A stretch of 64,000 nt of DNA, from the NCBI GenBank assembly GCA_032718565.1, contig JAVGVS010000019.1:1057146-1121145 (forward strand), in the 5' to 3' direction. This document shows positions 22,908-34,291 of this stretch, one piece after another. This DNA is from Distichodus sexfasciatus (Eukaryota; Chordata; Actinopteri; Characiformes; Distichodontidae). The notes beneath the pieces are model-generated. The model was not told the DNA's origin. It ran no database searches and saw nothing but the letters and a program-made list of their open reading frames with translations. The position numbers and the translations under genes are program-made. Position 1 is the stretch's first letter. Each line of letters starts with the position of its first letter.

Positions 22908-25900
22908 TTACGGGGCATGAGGTTCTGCCACATTGCTTTGTGTTCCATCCTGCGCGACAGCTGATGCAGGTTTAACTCCGGCTTCATTTTCTTGGGGACC
23001 GTCATCCAGAGACTGCTCAGTGCCACAGGCCTCAAGGTAAGTCTCTGGGAGTGTGTCCCTGTTAGACGCAGCCAAGCTGGGGGAAGCCACAGGGGTGAGC
23101 AGCACCGAGGTGGGGCAGTCAGAGGAGAGGTACCTGGCTAAGACGTGCATCTGATCCGGCTGGGCCGAGGCCTCCGTGCACACGCTCTGGCACAGACCCG
23201 AGACGGACTGCCGAGTCTCCTCTATACTCAGCTTCAGCTGATTACGCTCCTGCAGCAGCTTCTCCTTCTGAGTTCTCTGTTTGGCAATACACACGAACGT
23301 TGGTCGTCATTGCTATTCTGTTTTTCAGACGGGCATCACTAATCCTGTTCTTTAAAGTGCCAAAGAAAACTAGAAACTACTTGTGAGGGCAGTCGTGCAG
23401 CTGTGAGATCTCAGATAAGAGCATCAGTTTAGTCGTACAGAGTATACAGATATTGATTCATTTGGATTAGGTATAAATGGATGTCAAAAAACTTAATTAA
23501 AAACAGTATTGCAGTTACTCTGAATGCATTCACTATTTTAAGAAGCACTACAACCTCTAGTCCTCTGCGTGGCTTCATATTTAATCCATGTATTAAGAAC
23601 AAATATCTGGGTTAATACAAGGTGATGTCTTTATCCCTAATACTATAATTAGATTAATTCAATTAATCAGAACATATTATTAACTGTATTATTTGCACTT
23701 CTAAATTATTACATTTTAATTCCATAAATCATCATATGCATTCCTTATGAATTATTCTTTATGAAATAAACTTGCCTTAAATATAATGTTAATAAATAAA
23801 TAAAACATTTGTTTAAATGTGGTTAGATTAGCACTGGTAAGTGGACAGATATTTTATTCTGCAGGCCTTATCAATGTATCAGGAAAACCCCACCCCAAGT
23901 TAACAGGTACACAAAATAATGGAGTTATACATGAAAACATGGCTAGATTTAAACAAATGAGTTATCAAATTAAAAATCACTTGACAACAACAACTCTTCA
24001 CAACACAAGGTGCTTTGTAAAAAAACACTTGGTGACAAAGGCCAACACATACCAGCCTCTTGATCTCTCCCTCGAGAGTGTAGATGCAGTCCAGCTTCCG
24101 CTTGCGGCATCGCTGCGCGGCCATGCGGTTTTTACTGCGCCTCCTGATGTCCTGCACAAACTCCAGCTGCTCTGGGGTCAATTTCCTGTCTTTCAGCATC
24201 TGCAGGAAAGCCCTTCTACTCATGGTCAAGATCTGCTCCACAGGGAATGGTAAATCCACCTGAGGAAAGAGAGGCGGAGGAAGTTGTTAACCAAAAAATG
24301 TTTCCACATTCTCAACTGTCAGTGTGGTAGCAATAACAGTAGTTATGCCTTTAAAATAATATTAAAAAGAAAAACAATTACAAACCCCAAAGCAAGGTAC
24401 AGCTGGAATGATTTTGGATTCTCATGTGACATCATTCACAATAACAAAATGCAGCTCACCTCACATGCTTGCTCACTGCTAACCGCACCGTCTGCCTCTG
24501 TGTCATATTCCGAATTCTCGCCAGAGTTTATGGGAGACACACAGGAGCTTTCCCTGCTGTCTTCTTTGGAAAGACTCTCATTCCTTGACGGCTGTCCCTC
24601 GTTAGAGCTTAAATCCCTCAAGAAAGGACAGTCATCAGGCGCAGCACCCAGATCCAGGTGCTTCAACCAGTGGAAGTCAGAGCCACTCGCTGCGGCCGCA
24701 GGGTCCACAGACTCCAGGGGCTCTGTTAAAGAGGAGCTGATATCTGGCCAAAAGCCCTTAGCCAGGTGCTCAGCCACTTCCCTCTCCACTGTGCTCCTCT
24801 CTGTAGACCCATCCGCAGGCGCAGCATCTGGGAATATATGCTCTGGAGGATCAAAGTTCTGTGACGCTCCTGTGTCAATACTCTCTAGGTGACTCACTGA
24901 CGCAATGCTGTCCAAAACCTCGCTTGTTTCTGTGGAGCTCAGAGGACGTAACTGGCTGCAGTCTGTTGATTCTTCCAAAACCGGCTGGTCGAACTGCCCT
25001 TCGGGAACATCGGGTATGTTTAAATCCTCGTTGGCTGATGTTTCGTCCACATCATCATGAGAAGTCATTGCCAGTCCATTCTGAAAGGCCTCACCCATTT
25101 CCAAAACGTCACCATCACAGCCAGCTGTGTTAGGTGGCACATTTTCTCCGCCAGTCATGCATGGCATTGAAAGAAAGGGACAAACATCGGCGGTCGCCAC
25201 CGAAGAAGACGGCACCAGCTGTGGCCCACAGTTCTGCAAGCACAGTTCAGTCCTGTCTGCCTCTGTACCTGTCTGGAACGAGACTGAGGATAAATCCAAG
25301 TTGAGTTCCTTACTAGAGGAGACAGAGGGACATTGTGCTGGCACACTGGGCTCATCGTGCGCTGCCTCAGAAACCTGTGGTACAATGTCTGTTTCAGTCT
25401 GAGCAAGCAGCTCGATGGGAGTTCTGCAGTCTTCACTAGCAGCTGACAATTTATTATTGCTAGTCTTGCTCTTGTTGCCATTCTTGCTCTTCCTCTTGAC
25501 GTCCTTAGTGTTTCCGTTTCCATCTGAGAGTTTGGGGATGAGGAACTCAAAACAGGCTTTGTCAAGATTGTGAAATCCCAAGAGCTCAGCACATCTGTGA
25601 ATCTCCAAAATGTTCTCTTTGGTGAAGTGAAGCTTTGCAGTGTAGGCAAACTGGAGCAAAGGCACAAAGCCTTCAACACTTATCTGGGGAACACAGAAAT
25701 GTAAAGATATAAATGAGGTTTACTGACAAGAACATCCAAATACAACCAACAAGGACATGGTATTCAAAATCAACTTTTCATTGATATAAACAAATGTAAT
25801 AAATATGCATCTGTTACAGGATATATTACTGCATGCAAAAAGGTCAATAACCACCTCGTCTGGGAGAGTGATGACATGGTTCCATCCTGTGTGGTTCAGG

Positions 25901-26094
25901 AGTCTGGTGTAAAAGTAGCTGCTGCAGCAAGCCAGTACTGAACAGTGAGCTCGAAAGCTCCTGCTGCCCACTTCTACAGTCACATCACAGAGAATGTCCT
26001 TCTGCCTTTGTTCATCCAGAGAGCGGAGAACATGCACACTGTGTATGACTGACTGGAAGGTAAACACAGACGTCCGGGGGCCATCCACAGACAT
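22908..26094 (-). CDS. bach1: BTB and CNC-type bZIP repressor, Bach1 (complete coding sequence)
   Basis: Four coding exons: 25855-26094 (exon begins at 26109, ATG at 26092-26094), 24460-25683, 24053-24259 and 22908-23276. All junctions are in phase, giving 679 residues (human about 736). Bach1 dimerises with small Maf proteins at Maf-recognition elements and represses heme oxygenase-1 and antioxidant genes; heme relieves repression. Residues 10-125 form the BTB domain (KDILCDVTVEVGSRSFRAHCSVLACCSSYF). VEREVAEHLAKGFWPDI matches the BACH1-specific box and separates it from BACH2. The CNC/bZIP is at about 500-585 (RRRSKNRMAAQRCRKRKLDC then a leucine zipper). Cys-Pro heme motifs include DCPFLRDLS before the bZIP and DCPTSVLL after it. 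The usual C-terminal MTDKCTTDE is absent; the protein ends NVAEPHAP. Teleosts have two bach1 paralogs, and I cannot say which this is. Confidence 0.93.
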
Positions 26095-26939
26095 GACGCT
26101 GAATTTCAGCTGCAAAAAAGATGGACAGACAATGTCTAAGCAAAGTTGCGCAAGTAGTGAAACACTAACAGTTTTTCATCATCTGAGTATAATTCACATA
26201 GTCAAAGATATAATATAGAAAATAATGCTGCATGGCATCATTAAGTTTTATTAAATATTCTACATTTACTGAATCAACTCTATCACAATCAAAACACTGC
26301 TGGTTTTAATGAGAAGACCCAATTCTGCAGCTGTACACTCTGGGCACACATTTTCTTAGAAGCATTCAAATGTCCCTTTTTAATTATTATATGATTTGTT
26401 TTTGATTGCCACAAAATCTACACACAGCAACTTTAATTCGTTTTTTCATCCACCTGTAAAGTTTAGCTTTGTAATCAGTCATCCTCTATATTTTTAATCT
26501 CTTCATGTCCTCACTCTACCCTAAAGGAATCCTCTTCAGTCTAAAAATGTGAAGCTTCACTTCAAATCCCATGTTCACTCTTTGTGTTATTATTCTGTCT
26601 ATCTATCCAGTCGCATGTGTGGTGCTATAGTGTTTCTCATCTTAAGGGTAACCAAGTGTGATATCAAAAAAGTAACCAAAATGTGCTAGCCAGGCTGATG
26701 CTGCACATTCACCTTGATATACCATCAATACTCTACAGCAGTGGTTCTCATCTGGCATGGCCTTCGTTCCCAAACATTAAGATTTTACAAAGCTTTCATT
26801 TTCTTCTCAAACAGAAACAAAGTTATATTTTGGACTGTTATGTAGAATTCTCGAAGTCAATCAAAATAAAAGTGTAACATTTTATAATAATACAATTCTA
26901 ATCTTACTCTGTGCAACAGTAAGGTAGAAAAAGGTATGA

Positions 26940-27115
26940 TGACATTGTGTGTGGTGGAGAAAAGCACTGCTGCAGTGCTTCAAACTGCAGTCGCGGGTTC
27001 AAGTCTGGCTCCTACCTCCATGGAGGCTCTAAACCCAGGATGTGTCTGAAATTACGAACTGGAGGTCATTCAGGATAAAAGTGACTAAACCCACCATAAA
27101 ATGTAACCTTTTCGC
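26940..27115 (+). repeat. tRNA-derived SINE
   Basis: The segment carries CTGCAGTCGCGGGTTCAAGTCTGGCTCC with a box B-like GGTTCAAGTC. It continues to GGATAAAAGTGACTAAACCCACCATAAAATGTAA, a diverged SINE tail, and lies upstream of the bach1 ATG in the first intron. Confidence 0.6.
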
Positions 27116-27269
27116 ATTCATGGAGCATGGTCAAAAATGTTATTTCTGAGCGAGAGTTGAAAGAACAAGTATATACTTATTATTCATCTGCTTTTTGTCC
27201 TTGGATATGAGTAATGCGCATTATAAATGATCCGATCCTATCTATTATTTAAAGTTTACAGAGCATGTC

Positions 27270-28020
27270 ATTTGTTCCTAGGTGGGGTTTTACAGCCCGT
27301 CTTCAGTTGCGTTTTCAGTTTGTCAGTCCGCTGACACGCCTTAGGTAAGTCTCTTTCAAATTAACACAAGATAAACTATAAAAAGCAATTAATGTCCGTC
27401 GTGATTAAATCAAATGTGAGCATCGCGGATCTTGGCAGCGTGTCGTGAACAGGTCCTGATAAAGAGGATGTTGCTGATGTGTAAACTTTATTCCTTGCGA
27501 CGCTAGTTAGCATTGGCGTGTAGCAAACAAGGCTAAAGTTACTAGTGTAGCAGAGCTGCATTTCGACAAATGAAAAACTATTATAATTGATGCAGGACTT
27601 AACTGAACGATTTAAGGTAAACTTCGGTTTAAGAGCACACGCGTCCTAAGCGTTACAACTTTGTCGCCTGGTGTCGAAGCATCTAGTTTAGCGACAGGGC
27701 TAATAGACTCAAACGTGCGGCGGATTAGATAAACACTAGCGAAATAACAGTGCGAACTAACCTGACATATCAGGACCAGCTGGGAAAATGTCACACAAAT
27801 CCTCGACTGTGCATTATAAAGATGTCCCTTTTGTTTTAACGGCTCAAAGTAAGAAGCCGTTAATGCTAACGTTAGCTAAACTGGCTGAACTAGTTGCGAC
27901 AGCAGCAGTGTCATGTGATGAAGGGAAAGTGCGCGTGGCGCTGCTCGAGTGGCCTCCACTAGAGGGCGCGTGGCTACGCCCACAGTGGGCGGGGCTTCTG
28001 GTCAAACTCAACCCTTGAAA
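27270..28020 (-). promoter_or_regulatory. bach1: Probable bach1 promoter and non-coding first exon
   Basis: This region is richer in GC and CpG than its surroundings and lies about 1.7 kb upstream of the bach1 start-codon exon. On the minus strand a good donor, TGTCAG/GTTAGT, ends a possible untranslated exon at 27762. It could splice to the acceptor TTTTGCAG at 26110, 15 bp before the ATG. On the plus strand CCTTAG/GTAAGT at about 27345 is a second donor, compatible with a divergent transcript. The transcription start is not visible. Confidence 0.4.
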
Positions 28021-28233
28021 CTAGAGAATATTTTTACATTAATTTCCCAAACCGCTTAATCCTTCGACGAGGTAAACACAATCGACGGACTTTCACAGTC
28101 TCGGAGAATGTCTGTGTTTTTTCTCGCAAATTTGCCACTTTAATCGCAGAGAATATGCGATTTTTACGATCTAAATCGACGACTTTAATCTTGGGAATTC
28201 CGAGGCTTTTCTCGGATTTTTACACCATCCATG

Positions 28234-28268
28234 TATTATTATTGTTGTTGTTGTTGTTATTATTATTA

Positions 28269-28311
<43 letters not shown>
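28234..28311. repeat. (TTG)n(TTA)n microsatellite
   Basis: A run of ATTATTGTTGTT-type triplets passes into about 15 ATT units. Confidence 0.9.
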
Positions 28312-28314
<3 letters not shown>

Positions 28315-28374
28315 TTAAATTGACCGAATATGCCGTCGTTCGGGGCAACAGGAAGTAAAATCTCATAAATTGAA

Positions 28375-28780
28375 TCCCTAGCCTTTCTCACAGCAAAGTC
28401 TATCAATAAGCCTTTGCCACACCTCCCTATCATTAGGTCACCAGGTTTTTCCTTATCTTTGATCACGTCTAGTAGGTTTCTGACCACTGCAGACCAGGGA
28501 CATCTCACAAGAGCTGCAGTTTTGAAGATCCGCTGAACCACATGTTTGGCCTTCACAGTTTTCCCCATGTCAAAGTCATTCAAGTCTATGCCAATGTTTT
28601 ATGCTGCCAACACATCAACGTCAAGGACAAAATGTCCACTTGCTGCTTAAGACCCCACTGACTGTCAGGTGCCACTGTAACAAGGCAATCAATATTATTC
28701 ACTTCACCCTTCAGTGGTCATAATGTTATGGCTGATTATTGTATACAACCCACAGTAGAGTAGACAAGTCATAATGCCAT
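28375..28780. mobile_element. Unclassified interspersed repeat remnant
   Basis: The segment ends CCTTCAGTGGTCATAATGTTATGGCTGATTATTGTATA, a tail that recurs in shortened form 60 bp later (GTCATAATGCCATGGCTGATTGTTGTATA). This tail is widespread in fish genomes. The body (TCACCAGGTTTTTCCTTATC...) contains a broken 104-codon minus-strand frame with no domain I recognise. Confidence 0.4.
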
Positions 28781-29870
28781 GGCTGATTGTTGTATATGTA
28801 GAAAAAAAGGATTCCAGATTTAATTGTCTGATATTGCATTGTTAGTAGGTTTAAATTAAGTTTAGTTTAATTTAATTGCCCTAATTTATTATGGGAAACA
28901 CTTATGATTTTATATATTTTTTCATATTTTAAGGTCGAATACACAGGACAATGTTTATAACAAGTTGTAAATTAATTTAGGAATTTTTCAGTTTTTATAC
29001 TCGAAAGAATGTAAGAAGCATTGCAAGAATGCGTTTGTATTAAATGTACAATATAACCAAAAACATCAGGATATATTCCTGAGTAACATTTGTCACATTT
29101 ACACATTCAGGGTTTAATACTTTTCAATGATTTTGAAATTATTGTGAAATGGGAAGCGAGTTTACATTATTTTCCTAGCAAAAAGTGTCTGTCTACTGAC
29201 ATTCAGTACTGTCTACTGTACACTGTTCCACCTATAAAGAAATTTACATTGAACAAATACATGGAGATGTGTGATGTAATATGTGTGCCGTCCTTCATAT
29301 TAAGTTTACTACTTAAATAGCTCTTGTTTGCAGAGGGATAGAAATGAGAATTGGTCTAGTGGTTTGTTTTGCCTATATATATATTCAGTTGCCTCTACGA
29401 CAGAGTCACATATATGCTCCATTGCATGACAGACTGAATACACATTAACACAGTGGGTGGAGTTCCAGAAAATTAAACAGAAAAATAATTACCGAGCATA
29501 ATTTGTGTATATAAATGTCAAGTTCACCACTAGTTGAAGTTAATTTGCAGTCCAATTTACCAATGTATTCATTTACTTTATTTGTTCTGTTATATTAGTT
29601 CACATTTCTGTATTTGCCTAACCTCTTGCGTCATTGCTATGAAATAGAATTAAAATAATAAAAAACACTACTATAATACAACTCTACTGTACTATGCACA
29701 GCGGAATACAAAACAAAATAAAAGTGGAGTCTTCCCTTTACGTCCTGCGTGTTAACATGCCTGGTGTAACAAAGAATTAGCTAATTACTGTAGTATTCAT
29801 AAGTATCCAGTTGAAGCACCACCTATATGGGTGTGGCTGTATTTAATGATGTTGACAGTTTTCTTTCTCC
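28781..29870. other. Intergenic, AT-rich
   Basis: This stretch lies between the divergent bach1 and TCAF genes. I see no exon, RNA gene or repeat with recognisable ends. Confidence 0.5.
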
Positions 29871-29998
29871 ACCCAGCTTCAGCAAGAACAAATAGTTGGC
29901 TGGTCTGACACAACCACCCTGCTCTTCCAGGTCTTGGTTTAGTACTCTTGAATGCACAGTGCACAGGGAGAGGCTGTTCTGCTCACTTTTATCTGAAG
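29871..29998 (+). other. tcaf: Probable non-coding first exon of the TCAF gene
   Basis: CACTTTTATCTGAAG/GTAAGT is a strong donor at 29998/29999. The next plausible acceptor is TACATATTCAG at about 30436 (or TGTACAG at 30423), 60-75 bp before the ATG. The 5' end is not visible. Confidence 0.4.
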
Positions 29999-30495
29999 GT
30001 AAGTTGATGGAGTAGATACTTGGAATATTTTATATTTTAGAATGTACAAGACTATTATTACTATAAGATTTTAGCCATTTTAACAGGCTTAAGCCAGTTA
30101 ACTGCAGAAATACAATATAAAGTATAAGTTAACATCATGCCGGTTAGGAGGTATCATAAAAACTACTTTTTTGTACAGTCAGAGAAACACATTACACTTT
30201 TGAACATTCAGAGTAAATGAAGGTAAAATCTTTTACTTAGATGAGCAATAATTTGCTTTACAGCAACGTTTTGTGCTTTTAAAGAAAACACAATATTTGT
30301 TAGCAACGGTAACAGTTCCCATTCCAGGGCCAATAGTACCTGCTGTTATAGGAAATGGCAAATCTGATAATGTTCAAAAAACCTCATGAAAACTCAGTCT
30401 TTGTTTCGTTTTTCCATGTACAGTGCTACATATTCAGAAGATCACCTTGAAAGACCACTAACATTTTGAACTCCTAAAACAGAAGCAGAACCACA

Positions 30496-33400
30496 ATGGA
30501 ACGAGAGTATGATTACTGTGCTCTGATGAGTGGGCTAACAGAGCTTGATTTCTGTGGGAAAGAAGTGCCCAGTGACCTGGTGTTAACAGGTGACCATGCC
30601 TTTCCACTCTCTATGAATCCTAGAGGCCAGGTCCTGATGGCTGCATCTCGCTATGGCCAAGGACGTATAGTAGTGTTGGGCCACGAACAGTATTTAACAC
30701 GTTTCCCAGGCCTGGTGGAGAACGCCTTGGCTTGGCTCATGCCCTCTGCTTGTGAGAACCCCACTGTAGGCATACAGAAGAGTCTTGGTTCGCTCGCCAG
30801 CAACTTATGTTACTGTTCAGTGAAAACAGCAGTGGGAGACTTCCAAAGTGATTTTGCAGTCTTTGTGTCTGATGCCTATGCTGTGGAAACCTGTACTAAA
30901 GAATTAGTTGCCTTTCTCAAATCTGGGGGAGGTTTGCTCATTGCTGGCGAAGCTTGGAGCTGGGCTAAGGCCCATCCAGAGGAGAATACATTGCTCAGTT
31001 TCCCTGGGAACAAGGTGTGCAGTGTGGCAGGAATATACTTTTCCGAACACCAAGGGGAACTTGGCAAATTTTCTGTGCCCATGCAAATTCCCTCTAGCTG
31101 GCTGGCAGTGTCGTAAGTAAACCACATGCACTTGAAAAGTATTTTTGTCTGCTTCCTTGTGATCATCTCAAAAGACCTTGTTTACTTATTTCTGTTGATT
31201 TCCAGAATTGGCAAGGATTTCAAAGACGATCTGGAGTTTCTTCTAAAAGGTGTATCTGAGTTTGACATCAGTGGAGGGTCTTTACCATCTGAGCTAATGG
31301 TGCATGGACCTTTAGCTTTTCCTATTGCACTCACCCCATGTGGTAGAGCATTCATTGCTGGCGCCTACTACGGGCAGGGACGTGTAATTGTGGTCACCCA
31401 TGAAGGCTTTATGGGTCGGGAATCCCTGTCCACATTCATGACCAATGCTATTCGCTGGCTTGACGAGGGGCGCAATGGAGTTATTGGTGTTGCACCCCAA
31501 CTTGGACCTGCTCTTAACATTCTGAGCAGGTCAGGGCTGAATTGTCAGTTTTCAAACCTTACCGAAGACCTCAGTGTCTTTGTCTGCACCTCCTACAGTG
31601 ATACTCACTTTAAGGAAATCCAGGAGTTTGTGGCTGAAGGCAGTGGTCTGCTGATAGGAGGTCATGCTTGGTACTGGGCCCAGACCAATCCCCATCGCAA
31701 TGTGATGACCGAATGCCCTGGAAACCATATCATCGACAAGATGGGAGTGTGTCTCATGGGGAGTATTGTGGAACCAAGTGTGTACAAAGTCCAACATAAA
31801 ACGCAGAAGGGAAGCTCTGGTATGGAGGTGTACCACTTCCGCAACTTGCTGCAGCGCTTTGCGGAACATGTAACGAAGGGTCAGAATCTGACAGGGTATG
31901 AACAGGAGTGTCTGAAGAAGCTCAGGCATGATTGTGCAAGTTTCCTCCAAATGCAGGCTCATGACTGTGCCTCCTACACCTCAATGGTTTCGCTCATCAC
32001 AGACATGGTAAAAGAAGCAGGAGTTCCACAGGTGGGTCACGCCTGTCCCATTGAAAGTGCCAAGGACAAGCTGATGCTTCACATAGGAACTGAAGTGTAC
32101 AAGGTCTGTCCAAACCCTGACGCTCTGCTGCCGTTCATCATCTCCGATATTCCCGACCTACCCTCAGTGTCCAACGCAAGAGTCCATATTAGGGCCGACA
32201 CAGCAGGTAGAGATTTTTCTTTTCTTAAACGAACTCAAGGAGATTCAAATTAACAATTTTTTTTTGTTTGCAATCTTTTCTAACAATTGACCTTTATTAG
32301 AATGTTTTTAAAACAAAATATTCTATTATTATATTCTCATCAAACAATGACGGTTTATTATCCATAGGATATTAAAATAGTTCTTCAACAATTGTTGCAG
32401 GTTGTGAAGAATGGATAAGTACAGGTCTGTATCTTTCTCCTGGAATGAAGACTTATGTTGCAGTGCCCACAGAAATCATGGGCAAGGGATGGCAGGTAAT
32501 TACATTATTAGGTGCATATGTGGTGATTAACCTTGGTAATAATGAACTTTTTCATGATTTGTTGTTTTATAGTTACCTCTTGCTTTTATTAAATTGGCCA
32601 AACCTTTGTGTTATTTTCAACAGTGTTCCTAAACAAAGTGTGACCTTGCACTTCTCTTGCAGCTCCAGATTGGTTGTCAGACAGATTATTTGGGCAACGC
32701 AGATGTTCTGAAACGTGCTCCCGTGGTGCATGAACGATACCCTTTGGACAAAGAGATGGTCCAGGTGTGGAATTTATGGGGAGGGCTCATATATCTGATT
32801 GCTCCTCCCAACAGCAAAATAGAAGGAGCTGAGATTGTCCTACAGATAGCCATAAAAGCACCATACTATAAATCTGGTGAGTCTACAAACTTCCACCACA
32901 AAACTATCAGACAATCTAGTATGAGATATTAATTGCATTCATCTTTTCCTCTTCTCCAGGAGAGACGAGTGTTGCCGACTGGGTGAAGGAGATTCGTCAC
33001 GCACCAGCTCCTTGGGCAGAACTGGAGTTTGAGAATCTCATCATCACTCTGAATTCAGATGTGATCCGTCAGCTGGATCGTCCTGATCAGGTGGCAGATC
33101 TGTGGGACTCTATCATGAGGGGTATAGCTGACCTTGCCGCAAGACCCCCCAAGTTGCCACGCAAAGAACGCTTTGTTGCTGACGTTCAGATCTCTTGTGG
33201 TTTGTATTCATATACTTTTGTTCATGTACTGTCACAAACCTGTTGAGGACATTGGGCCTCATTCACCAATGTTTTCTTAACTTTTTTCCTAGGTTTGTAA
33301 TCAAGAAACCTAAAATATTTTAATAGTGTATTATGTATTATGAATAGTATATTATTTGTATTTATTATACTATATTATTTGTTTTTTTGTATATAAATAT

Positions 33401-34291
33401 ATACTTTGTTTTCACCTAAGGCTTCATGCATGCTGGTTACCCCATCATGATGCAACTCTGCTCAGCCCCAGAGTTGGTAAACGTAGACGCAGCCCGGCAG
33501 AGGGGTCTTTGGGGGGCCATCCACGAGTTGGGCCATAACCAGCAGCGCAGCGTGTGGGAGTTTCCTCCCCATACTACAGAGTGCACCTGTAATCTGTGGT
33601 CAGTGTACATCCATGAGGAAGTCCTGGGCATAAACAGGGCAAGTGCACATGAGAACATGGTGCTGGAAAGGAGGCAAGGTCGAGCTCAGGGTTATGCCAG
33701 TTCAGGGCGGAACCTGGAACACTGGAGTATGTGGACTGCACTGGAGACTTATATGCAGGTAGATACACACTTTCTAAATGCTGTAATTTATCTTCTTTCA
33801 AGTTATTTAATAAAATTAGAAAGGTATTAACAACTTTATTATTTATATGTTTGCTTGAGTAAAGCCAGTAGTTTCACGAATACACAAGTTTACCCTAAAA
33901 GTGCTGGAATTGATAGCAGTGCTTATGAAAAATGGTTCAACCTAAGTTACAAATTTAAAGTTGTGTCATCTTTGTGTTATTTATCAATGGACACTCACTT
34001 AATCATTTATTTCTAAACCCTCACTTTCCATCACTTATTTTCTTGAAGCTGCAAGACACGTTTGGCTGGGATGCCTTCAAGAAAGTATTTGCTGCCTACT
34101 ACAACATATCCAATGTGCCAAATGACAACTGCGGCAAGATGAACCTGTACGCGGAGACGTTCTCGCAAGTGGTAAACAGGAATTTGGCCCCGTTCTTCAA
34201 ATCATGGGGCTGGCCCATTCTGCCTGCTACCGAAGAGAAGCTTTCCAGTCTGCCTGGGTGGGCCGACCATCCAATGGCCCAGTATGCCTGA
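30496..34291 (+). CDS. tcaf: TRPM8 channel-associated factor (TCAF/FAM115 family), complete
   Basis: Seven coding exons with GT/AG borders: 30496-31112, 31206-32206, 32401-32495, 32663-32876, 32960-33199, 33421-33758 and 34049-34291. They join in frame to 915 residues, close to mammalian TCAF1 and TCAF2 (about 920). TCAF proteins bind the cold and menthol channel TRPM8 and control its delivery to the plasma membrane. The N-terminus is two related blocks: residues 1-205 (YGQGRIVVLGHE, GGGLLIAGEAWSWA) and about 215-430 (YGQGRVIVVTHE, GSGLLIGGHAWYWA). An M60-like metallopeptidase fold follows: GMKTYVAVPTEIM, then NLWGGLIYL, then HELGH at about 757-761 with downstream HTTECTCNLW. The zinc-binding HExxH is intact. 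Mammals have TCAF1 and TCAF2 and fish have variable copies, so one-to-one orthology is not established. Confidence 0.93.
33250..33305. mobile_element. Short MITE end in a TCAF intron
   Basis: TTGGGCCTCATTCACCAATG is the inverse of the terminus GTTCATGAATGAGGCCCAATG at 37171-37191. It lies in the intron between exons 5 and 6. Confidence 0.45.

Noticed and set aside
24284..25402. Long plus-strand frames opposite bach1 (up to 202 codons)
   Set aside because: They are antisense shadows of the large bach1 exon, whose own frame matches BACH1.
31552..31962. 136-codon minus-strand frame inside the TCAF gene
   Set aside because: Antisense shadow of TCAF exon 2.
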